A stretch of 5,366 bases of DNA from NCBI GenBank assembly GCA_964415605.1, contig CAYQBA010000252.1:1-5366 (forward strand), given 5' to 3'. The position numbers and the translations under genes are program-made. Shown one piece after another: positions 1 to 5,366 of this stretch (position 1 is its first letter; each line of letters begins with the position of its first letter). Below the pieces are notes generated by a model. That model saw only the letters and a list, made by a program, of their open reading frames with translations. It ran no database searches and was not told the DNA's origin. The DNA is from UCB3 sp964415605 (GTDB lineage: Bacteria; Chloroflexota; Anaerolineae; Epilineales; Epilineaceae).

Positions 1-1638
1 GTGTGGGTCTTCGAGGCCGTGCCCGCGCCGCCGGGGCCACCGCCGCCGGCGCCGGGCTGCGTCGCCCGGCCGGACAAGACCGCGCACCCGCCGCGCATCG
101 CGCTCGGGGGCGCGGTCGAGGTGCGCCTGCGCGTCGATGGGCATTGCCCCGCCGGGTTCGACCGCGCGCAGGTCGTCGTCGTGCTCGACGTGTCGCGCTC
201 GATGAGCTTCTCGATCGCGACGAGCAGCGCGCTGCAGCGGGCCCGCGAGGCCGTGCTCGGCCTCGTCGACGGGCTCGCGGCCGGCGGGGCCGGCGGCGGC
301 GCGGTCGAGATCGCCCTCGTCACCTACGCCGACGGCGCCCACGTCGCGGTCCCGTTGGGCCAAGACGGCGACGCGATCCGACAGGCGCTGTCGCGGATCG
401 CCCCGGACGGCGACAGCCGGATGGCCGCCGGGCTGGGCGTCGCCCAGGCCGAGCTCACGGGGCCGCGCGGCGATCCCACCGCGCGCCAGAGCGTGGTGGT
501 GGTCACCGACGGCGTGCTGAAGGACGACCCGGCGCCCGCGGCGGCGGCGCTCCGATCGGCCGGGATCGACCTTCACGCCTGGGTGTTCGTCAACCCCGAC
601 TGGCAGGCGGGCTACCACGTCGCGCTGCGGTCGCTGGTCGAGGCGGACGACCGGCTGTGGTTCGGCCTGGACGCGCCGGCGGCGCGCCGGCTGGCCGACG
701 GCCTGGCCGGTTACCGGCCGGAGCCCGGGCTGTTCACGACGGCGACCGTGACCGATCGCATCCCCGCCAACATGCGCTACGTGGCCGGCTCGGCCGTGCC
801 GCCGGCCGAGTACGACGCCGCCAGCCACACACTGACGTGGGCGCTGGCGCCGGTCGCGGCGGCGGACGGCATCCGGCTGGCCTACCGGCTTGTGCCCACG
901 GCCGTCGGCACGTGGCCGACCAACGTCTGGGCCGCCGCCGCCTACCGCGACGCGCGCGGCCGGCAAGGCGAGCTGCGCTTCCCGGTCCCGGAGGTCGAGG
1001 TCTTCGCGCCGGCCGGGCGGGTCTTCCTGCCGCTTGCCCAGCACCAGGCTTGCCTGGCACCTGAACGCCCGCTGGACGTCGTGCTGGTCATGGACACCTC
1101 GAGCAGCATGGCCGAGCCGGATGCCGGCGGCGGGCACACCAAGCTCGCGGCAGCTCGCGCGGCCGCCGGGGGGCTGGCGCGGCGGCTGGAGCGGCCGGAC
1201 GACCGGGCTGGCGTGGTCGCGTTCGACGCGGCGGCCCGGCGCGTCATCGGGCTGACCGCCGACCGTGCGGCGGTGGCGGAGGCGCTGGCCGGGCTGGCCA
1301 CGGCCGCGGGCACCCGGATCGACCTCGGGCTGGCCGAGGCCGAGGCGATGCTGCGCGGCGCCGGCCGCCCGCACGCCCTGCCGGTGGCCATCGTGCTGAC
1401 CGACGGGCTGCAGGGCCCGACGGGCGGGGCCGATGCCGGAGTGCTGCGCGCCGCGGGCGCGCTCAAGGCCGCCGGCGCGCGGGTCTACGCCGTGGGCTTG
1501 GGCGATGCGATCGACCGCGCGCTGCTGCGCGCCGTGGCGTCGAGCCCGGACCGCTACTACGAGTCGCCGGCGGCCGCCGACCTCGACGCGATCTACCGCC
1601 AGATCTCGGCGCGGCTGAGCTGCGAGGCCCGGCCGTGA
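1..1638 (+). CDS. Secreted protein with VWA, DUF11-like and VWA domains, C-terminal part (5'-truncated)
   Basis: This is the C-terminal 545 residues of a probable surface or secreted protein; the specific role is unknown. Seen: a proline-rich start with Cys20 and Cys49; a first von Willebrand A domain (about 57-235) with metal-site motif DVSRSM (Asp63, Ser65, Ser67), GDSR (Ser139) and VTDG (Asp170); a DUF11-like beta-sandwich (about 243-335, motifs IPANM, PTNV, FPVPEVEV); and a second VWA domain (about 360-539) with DTSSSM (Asp365, Ser367, Ser369), GTRI (Thr438) and LTDG (Asp468). VWA domains of this type usually bind Mg2+ or a similar ion and a protein ligand. The GTG at position 1 is in frame but is probably not the start: the residues after it match an internal site (codon 676) of the downstream paralogue, so an N-terminal half is expected upstream. 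The protein ends six residues after the second VWA with no sorting signal or membrane helix, so no C-terminal anchor is visible. Codons end almost uniformly in G or C. The frame is very secure; the biological role is open. Confidence 0.93.
   Translation: MWVFEAVPAPPGPPPPAPGCVARPDKTAHPPRIALGGAVEVRLRVDGHCPAGFDRAQVVVVLDVSRSMSFSIATSSALQRAREAVLGLVDGLAAGGAGGGAVEIALVTYADGAHVAVPLGQDGDAIRQALSRIAPDGDSRMAAGLGVAQAELTGPRGDPTARQSVVVVTDGVLKDDPAPAAAALRSAGIDLHAWVFVNPDWQAGYHVALRSLVEADDRLWFGLDAPAARRLADGLAGYRPEPGLFTTATVTDRIPANMRYVAGSAVPPAEYDAASHTLTWALAPVAAADGIRLAYRLVPTAVGTWPTNVWAAAAYRDARGRQGELRFPVPEVEVFAPAGRVFLPLAQHQACLAPERPLDVVLVMDTSSSMAEPDAGGGHTKLAAARAAAGGLARRLERPDDRAGVVAFDAAARRVIGLTADRAAVAEALAGLATAAGTRIDLGLAEAEAMLRGAGRPHALPVAIVLTDGLQGPTGGADAGVLRAAGALKAAGARVYAVGLGDAIDRALLRAVASSPDRYYESPAAADLDAIYRQISARLSCEARP
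4..23 (+). repeat. 20-nt exact direct repeat, copy 1
   Basis: Bases 4-23 are identical to 3663-3682. They encode WVFEAV plus part of the next codon at the start of the VWA module in each paralogue. The match is part of the gene duplication, not an independent mobile repeat. Confidence 0.9.
1315..1332 (+). repeat. 18-nt exact direct repeat in VWA2, copy 1
   Basis: Bases 1315-1332 match 4959-4976 exactly. They encode RIDLGL immediately after the metal-site threonine of the second VWA domain. This is conserved coding sequence between the paralogues. Confidence 0.88.
1624..1634 (+). promoter_or_regulatory. Ribosome-binding site of gene 2 inside the end of gene 1
   Basis: GAGG at 1624-1627 lies 7 nt before the GTG at 1635, a normal Shine-Dalgarno distance. 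It sits within the last codons of gene 1, whose TGA (1636-1638) overlaps the GTG. This arrangement suggests translational coupling and decides the start in favour of GTG 1635. GAGG is not rare in such GC-rich DNA, so position and spacing carry the argument. Confidence 0.6.
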
Positions 1639-1718
1639 TCGACGCCCGCCCCGGACCGCGCCGGCATGCGGCGGCCTGGCTCGGGGCGATCGCGCTTGGG
1701 GGCGTGCTGGCCGGCGCG
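1635..1718 (+). other. Signal peptide of gene 2
   Basis: Residues 1-28 show a short basic n-region with Arg5, Arg9 and Arg10, then an uninterrupted hydrophobic stretch of Ala, Leu, Ile, Val, Gly and Trp (about 12-27), then a small-residue cleavage candidate AGA at 26-28. There is no cysteine near the cleavage point, so it is not a lipoprotein signal. Arg9-Arg10 resembles a twin-arginine pair but the rest of the Tat motif is absent, so Sec export is more likely. An Ala-rich spacer follows up to about residue 50. Export across the cytoplasmic membrane is inferred. Confidence 0.75.
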
Positions 1719-4700
1719 GGCCGGACGGTGCCCGCCGGGGCGGCGACCGCGGCGCGGGTCGCCGCCCAGCCGGCGGCACCCATGACCTATGCCCTCGCCG
1801 ACACGTGGCACGACGTCCCGTGGGCGGCGACCCCGGGCCGGTACCGGCGGGTGCGCGATCTCAGCTCGGCGCCGGACGGCACGCTGTACGTCGTCGACAG
1901 CCGCGACATCGGCTTCGTCCACATCCTGGCGCCGGACGGCATGCCCCGGGCGATCATCGCGGCCGACGCGATCGCCGTCGGCGCGAGCGACGACGCGTGG
2001 CTGCCGTGCCGGGTGGACGTCGGTGCGGGTGGGCAGGTGTACGTGCTCAGCAAGGCGGCGTCATGCACCTCCACCCACGCGCGGCTCGACCGCCTGGCGC
2101 CGGACGGCGCCTGGGTCGAGGAGATCCCGATCGGCGGCGACAACAACGGCTACAACGATGTGGCGGCCCACGCCGGCCGACTCTACCTCAGCCGGTTCGG
2201 TGTCACCGAAGGGCGCGGGCTGGGCCAGGTCGACGTGATCGGCCCCGGCGGCGAGGTCGACGAGGTGCTGAGCCCGCCGGAGCTCGGCTTGGCGGTCGCC
2301 GTGGACGTCGCCGCCGACGGCACGCTGTACGTGATCAGCCGGGTCGAGGACTTCGACACCGCCCCGCCGCCACCAGGCCCCCAGCCGACGGCCGAGCCGT
2401 CGCGGGTCGACGCCCCGACGCAGGCCGGGGTGCCGGTCGACGGCGTGGTGGTCTTCGGCGCCGATCATCGGGTGCGCGCGACGCATACGTTCCTCACCGC
2501 CGACGACATGGACGTGGCCGTCGGCCCGGCCGGGGTGTTCGTGGCGCGGGGCACCGAGATCTTCCGGCTCGGCGAGCGATGGCCGCTTTACGCCGGACCC
2601 GCCGGCTACTGGGGCAGCATGGCGCTCGACGCCCCGGCGGACGGGCGGCTGCTCGGCGGCCTCAACCACTGCCACTTCCGGGGCCTCGTGGCAATCGCGG
2701 ACCCGGCGGCGGAGCGTCCGGCGGCGCGCCTCTCGGGCGCGCTCGACCGGCCGGACCTCGAGGGGCCGGTCTACCCGGTCCGGCTGGCCGCGGGCGACGC
2801 GGTGGCGGTGCTCCAGGGCGGCTACGAAATGTGGGGCCGGCAGCCGGACCTGGAGTACAGCACGCTGTACGCCACCGAGCAGCCGCAGGTGGTCCAGCGT
2901 TGGCTGCGGGCCGGCGCGCCGCTGCCGGCCGGGCCGAGCGGCGAACCGGCCGGGGCCGGCGCGGACGGCCGGGGCCGGCTGCGGTCGCAGCTCGGCCTGT
3001 GCGGCGACGGCGCCAGCCTGGCGACGCGCGACGTCGCCATCGACGGCGGCACGGTCTACACCGTCGACGCCTTCAACACGCTGCTGGCCCGCCCCGACGA
3101 CCTCCCGCCGGCGTGGTCCACCGTGCTCGACGCGGCGGTCGACGCCGATCCCCCCATGCGTGCCGTGGCGCTGTCCGCCGGCGGTGGACGGATCGTGGTG
3201 CTCGACGGGGCGGCCGGGCGGGTGGTCCAGGCGGACGACGCGGGCGCGGTCGTCGGTGTGTGGGACGCCAATCTCGGCACGGGCGGACTGCCGGTCGACA
3301 TCGCCCTCGACGCCGCCGGCGGGCGGGTGTACGTGGCGGATGAAGGCGGCGCCCGGGTGGTCGTGCGCGGCCTGGACGGTCGGGATCGCGGGGCGTGGTC
3401 GCTGCCCGACGGCCCGGCGCGGATCGCGGCCGGGCCGGGCGGCGACGTGTTCGTGCTGGGTCGGGGCGGCTGGGGGCTCCGCTACAGCCCGGATGGGGCG
3501 CTGATCGCCGCGTGGCCGATGCCGCGCCGCGACGTCGACGCCCTCGACATCGCGGTGGACGCCGACGGCCGGGTGTACGTCAGCTACCTGCGGCGGCTGG
3601 GGCACGACGTGCCGCCGACCTGGCTCAGCTTCGGGGGCTTCGACATCCTCGAGGCCGGCGTCTGGGTCTTCGAGGCCGTGCCGGCCGCCCGCGCCGCCAC
3701 GGCGGCCGGGGGGTGCGTGGCGCGCGGCGACAAGCGCGCCACGCCGGGGCGCCTGCCGCTCGGCGACACGGTGACGGTGACGCTCGCCATCGACGGCCTG
3801 TGCCCGGGGCGCGTCGACCCGCTGCAGCTCGTGGTGCTGCTCGACGTGTCGGGGTCGATGAACAAGGAAGGCGCGCTCGACCGCGCCAAGGCCGCCGCTC
3901 TGGATCTCCTGGGCGAGCTCGACCCGCGGGCGACCGAGGCGGCGCTCGTCGTGTTCGGCGATGGCGCCACGACGCTCGCGCCGCTGGCGCCCGGCACGCG
4001 CGACGTCGCGGCGCGGCTGTCGGCCGCCGCGGCCGGGGGCGACTCGCGCCTCGCGCCGGCGCTCGGCGCGGCGACGGCGATGCTCGCGGCCGCACCCGAA
4101 CGACCCGGTGGGCGGCGGGCGGTGGTGATGGTGACCGACGGCGTGATCAAGGATGCCCCGCGTGCCGCGGCGGATCGGGCGCGGGCGGCCGGGATCGCGC
4201 TGTACGCGATCGTGGTCGACAACTCCGAGATCCAGGACCTGGGCGACGGGCCGCTCATCGACCTCGAGGACATGACCGGCGGCCCCGAGCACGTGCTCTT
4301 CGAGCCCGAGCCCGGCGCGATCGCGCGCTTCGCGCGGCGCATGGCGGGCCACCGGGCCGCGCCGGGGCTGTTCGAGACGCTCACGATCGACGACGCCATC
4401 CCGGCCAACATGGACTACGTGCCGGACTCGGCGCGCCCGGCGGCGGCCTACGACGGCGCGCGGCGGGTGCTGGCGTGGGAGCTGGCGGATATCGGCGGCG
4501 ACCCCGCCGGCGTGCGCCTGACGTACCGCCTGCGCCCGCGGCAGACGGGCCGCTGGCCGACAAACGTCGAGGCGGTCGGCGTCTACCGCGACGCGCTGGG
4601 ACAGGCCGGGCGCCTCGTGTTCCCGGTGCCGGAGGTCGAGGTGACGGCCCCGCCGGCGCGCCCGATCTTCCTGCCGCTCGGTGTCCGCCACGGCTGCGTG

Positions 4701-5366
4701 CGCCCGGGCCGGCCGGTGGACGCGCTCCTGGTCATCGACACGTCGAACAGCATGGCGGAGCTGGCGCCGGGCGGCGGGCGGACGAAGCTCGATGCGGCCC
4801 GGTCGGCCGCCACGGCGCTGGTCGACCTCTTGGACCCGGACGCGGACCGGGTGGCCGTGATCGCGTTCAACCGGTCGGCGACGGTGGTGCTGCCGCCGAC
4901 GGCCGACGCGGCCGGCGTGCGCGCGGCGCTCGCACGCCTGACGGTGGATGCCGGGACGCGGATCGACCTCGGGCTGTCGGCGGCGGGGGACGTGCTGGCG
5001 ACGGCCGGGCGTCCCGGGGCCCGGGCGGCGGTGATCCTGCTGACGGACGGGCTGCAGAGCACCGACGGCGTCCCGGAGGGCGCGGTCCTGGCGCAGGCGG
5101 ATCGGCTGAAGGCGGCGGGGGCGTGGGTGCACGCCGTCGGCTTGGGCGAGGCCATCGACCAGCCGCTGCTCAGGGCCATCGCCGGCGACCCCGACCGCTT
5201 CCATGCGTCGCCAACGGCGAGCGACCTCGAGGCGATCTACCGGGGGATCTCGGAGCGGCTGGCGTGGGGCGGCGGGGGGACCCCGCCCCCCCCCCGCCCC
5301 GCCGCGCCCCCCCCCGGGCGTGGGCGGGGGCGGGCGCCGGAACAGCCAGACCGCCTCGAGGTCCTG
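1635..5366 (+). CDS. Secreted NHL-like beta-propeller protein with VWA-DUF11-VWA module (3'-truncated)
   Basis: The frame stays open from the GTG at 1635 to the window edge (1244 codons, no stop), so the gene is cut at its 3' end. Order seen: signal peptide (1-28); about 12 NHL-like blades (about 52-665) recognised by repeats of the type D-(V/I)-A-x-x-x-x-G-x-(V/L)-Y-V; a Cys-containing segment (Cys694, Cys723); VWA1 (about 731-905; DVSGSM at 737-742, Ser804, Asp835); a DUF11-like domain (911-1003); Cys1021; VWA2 (about 1030-1209; DTSNSM at 1035-1040, Thr1108, Asp1138); then a low-complexity tail. Residues 676-1209 align with nearly all of gene 1. The GTG start is favoured because it overlaps the upstream stop by 4 bp, follows GAGG by 7 nt and gives a good signal peptide. 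The ATG at 1782 (Met50) would remove the signal peptide. NHL-type propellers and VWA domains are commonly binding modules, so a secreted adhesion or scaffold role is inferred, not shown. No catalytic motif is recognised. Confidence 0.9.
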   Translation, partial: MIDARPGPRRHAAAWLGAIALGGVLAGAGRTVPAGAATAARVAAQPAAPMTYALADTWHDVPWAATPGRYRRVRDLSSAPDGTLYVVDSRDIGFVHILAPDGMPRAIIAADAIAVGASDDAWLPCRVDVGAGGQVYVLSKAASCTSTHARLDRLAPDGAWVEEIPIGGDNNGYNDVAAHAGRLYLSRFGVTEGRGLGQVDVIGPGGEVDEVLSPPELGLAVAVDVAADGTLYVISRVEDFDTAPPPPGPQPTAEPSRVDAPTQAGVPVDGVVVFGADHRVRATHTFLTADDMDVAVGPAGVFVARGTEIFRLGERWPLYAGPAGYWGSMALDAPADGRLLGGLNHCHFRGLVAIADPAAERPAARLSGALDRPDLEGPVYPVRLAAGDAVAVLQGGYEMWGRQPDLEYSTLYATEQPQVVQRWLRAGAPLPAGPSGEPAGAGADGRGRLRSQLGLCGDGASLATRDVAIDGGTVYTVDAFNTLLARPDDLPPAWSTVLDAAVDADPPMRAVALSAGGGRIVVLDGAAGRVVQADDAGAVVGVWDANLGTGGLPVDIALDAAGGRVYVADEGGARVVVRGLDGRDRGAWSLPDGPARIAAGPGGDVFVLGRGGWGLRYSPDGALIAAWPMPRRDVDALDIAVDADGRVYVSYLRRLGHDVPPTWLSFGGFDILEAGVWVFEAVPAARAATAAGGCVARGDKRATPGRLPLGDTVTVTLAIDGLCPGRVDPLQLVVLLDVSGSMNKEGALDRAKAAALDLLGELDPRATEAALVVFGDGATTLAPLAPGTRDVAARLSAAAAGGDSRLAPALGAATAMLAAAPERPGGRRAVVMVTDGVIKDAPRAAADRARAAGIALYAIVVDNSEIQDLGDGPLIDLEDMTGGPEHVLFEPEPGAIARFARRMAGHRAAPGLFETLTIDDAIPANMDYVPDSARPAAAYDGARRVLAWELADIGGDPAGVRLTYRLRPRQTGRWPTNVEAVGVYRDALGQAGRLVFPVPEVEVTAPPARPIFLPLGVRHGCVRPGRPVDALLVIDTSNSMAELAPGGGRTKLDAARSAATALVDLLDPDADRVAVIAFNRSATVVLPPTADAAGVRAALARLTVDAGTRIDLGLSAAGDVLATAGRPGARAAVILLTDGLQSTDGVPEGAVLAQADRLKAAGAWVHAVGLGEAIDQPLLRAIAGDPDRFHASPTASDLEAIYRGISERLAWGGGGTPPPPRPAAPPPGRGRGRAPEQPDRLEVL
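1788..3629 (+). other. NHL-like beta-propeller region of gene 2 (about 12 degenerate blades)
   Basis: Blade-like repeats begin near residues 75, 126, 175, 224, 293, 332, 388, 466, 509, 555, 596 and 638. The clearest are at 75 (APDGTLYVVD), 224 (VAADGTLYVIS), 555 (ALDAAGGRVYVAD) and 638 (AVDADGRVYVS). Those at 332 and 388 are weak. Spacing is about 40-50 residues with longer gaps around 224-293 and 388-466. Twelve blades would allow two six-bladed propellers, but the count is by eye. Repeats of this kind (NHL/SMP-30-like) usually make protein or ligand-binding surfaces. A structure prediction would settle the number of blades. Confidence 0.7.
2361..2435 (+). other. Proline-rich insertion in the fourth propeller blade
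   Basis: Residues 243-267 of the gene 2 product are rich in Pro, Ala and Thr, with a PPPPGPQP core. They interrupt the propeller between the repeat at 224 and the one at 293, which explains the long gap there. The reading frame and third-position G/C bias continue unbroken, so this looks like a surface loop and not a frameshift. Its function is unknown. Confidence 0.6.
3663..3682 (+). repeat. 20-nt exact direct repeat, copy 2
   Basis: Identical to bases 4-23. It marks the junction between the propeller and the VWA module inside gene 2. Confidence 0.9.
4959..4976 (+). repeat. 18-nt exact direct repeat in VWA2, copy 2
   Basis: The counterpart of 1315-1332, just after Thr1108 of the gene 2 product. 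Confidence 0.88.
5262..5366 (+). other. Low-complexity G/C tract with C10 and C9 runs at the right edge
   Basis: After the last shared residue (Leu1209) the frame continues for 35 codons rich in Gly, Pro, Arg and Ala. The tract contains ten C at 5286-5295 and nine C at 5307-5315. G-rich arms at 5266-5279 and 5316-5334 can pair with the C-rich middle, so the single strand could form very stable hairpins; there is no T run after them, so I do not call a terminator. None of the six frames has a stop here, so the true end of gene 2 and the frame after the C runs cannot be read from this window. It may be a proline-rich tail or poor sequence at a contig end. Confidence 0.6.

Larger units (their letters stand above)
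1..1617 (+). repeat. Paralogous VWA-DUF11-VWA module, copy 1
   Basis: Codons 1-539 of gene 1 align along their full length with codons 676-1209 of gene 2. Domain order, metal-site motifs, three cysteines and the DUF11-like core (IPANM, YRL, PTNV, FPVPEVEV) are all shared. Protein identity in the DUF11-like block is around half or a little more by eye. At DNA level only short exact stretches survive, so the duplication is old or the copies have diverged under selection. The 4-5 residue length difference lies mostly in VWA1. Confidence 0.92.
3660..5261 (+). repeat. Paralogous VWA-DUF11-VWA module, copy 2
   Basis: This is the second copy of the module, fused behind the propeller in gene 2. It begins at the same residues (VWVFEAVP after Met/Val) as the left edge of the window and ends at the shared IS-x-RL motif. 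After that point the two proteins have nothing in common: gene 1 stops six residues later, while gene 2 runs into the G/C tract. Confidence 0.92.

Noticed and set aside
3..1064. + strand open frame of 353 codons overlapping gene 1
   Set aside because: The translation is dominated by Arg, Gly, Ala and Pro without any motif, and lies over the well-supported VWA frame.
1782..1784. ATG as the start of gene 2
   Set aside because: It would discard the signal peptide, leave a gap after gene 1 and lacks the GAGG spacing seen before GTG 1635.
1805..3343. + strand open frame of 512 codons overlapping the propeller region
   Set aside because: It is Arg/Gly-rich low-complexity translation in a shifted frame; the propeller repeats and signal peptide are in the frame starting at 1635.
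2061..5204. Minus-strand open frame of 1047 codons antisense to gene 2
   Set aside because: Its translation is an Arg, His, Pro, Ala-rich sequence with no domain, signal peptide or hydrophobic core. The + strand frame over the same bases has clear VWA motifs and homology to gene 1. Long antisense frames are expected where codons end in G or C.
5266..5336. Rho-independent terminator
   Set aside because: Strong G/C pairing is possible, but no T run follows and the coding frame stays open through it.
5262..5366. C-terminal end of a convergent minus-strand gene
   Set aside because: The reverse strand from 5366 reads a short plausible stretch (QDLEAVWLF), but it then enters low-complexity Pro/Gly/Arg sequence with no stop in this tract and would run into gene 2; too little evidence to call.

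Overview
The window is very GC-rich (about three quarters G+C by eye), and nearly every codon in the two coding frames ends in G or C. It is bacterial coding DNA with essentially no intergenic space. The source is most likely a high-GC environmental bacterium. The combination of a Cys/Lys-containing segment before a VWA domain, a DUF11-like domain and NHL-like propeller blades reminds me of large secreted proteins of Chloroflexota (Anaerolineae/Ardenticatenia-like), but this is a family impression. Myxococcota or another high-GC phylum cannot be excluded from the sequence alone.

Layout: there are two co-directional paralogous genes on the + strand, and both are cut by the window edges. Gene 1 (1-1638) is the C-terminal 545 residues of a protein with the order VWA, DUF11-like domain, VWA. 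Gene 2 (1635 to the right edge, 1244 codons, no stop) overlaps the stop of gene 1 by four bases (GTGA). It encodes a signal peptide, about 620 residues of NHL-like beta-propeller repeats, and then the same VWA-DUF11-VWA module. Position 1 of the window aligns with codon 676 of gene 2, exactly where the module begins. Gene 1 has therefore most likely lost an upstream propeller half, and the GTG at position 1 is an internal valine codon.

How they work together: the 4-bp overlap, with a GAGG ribosome-binding site inside the end of gene 1, indicates one transcript with coupled translation. Both products look extracellytoplasmic: gene 2 has a signal peptide, and cysteines are conserved in both. 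A role in cell-surface binding, adhesion or scaffold assembly fits metal-dependent VWA domains joined to a propeller. No enzyme, toxin, secretion apparatus or partner gene is visible, so the function remains open.

The last ~105 bases (5262-5366) are a low-complexity G/C tract with runs of ten and nine C. They have no counterpart in gene 1 and contain no stop in any of the six frames. This part may be a real proline-rich tail, a slippage-prone tract or poor sequence at a contig end. I found no RNA genes, mobile elements, CRISPR arrays or promoters.
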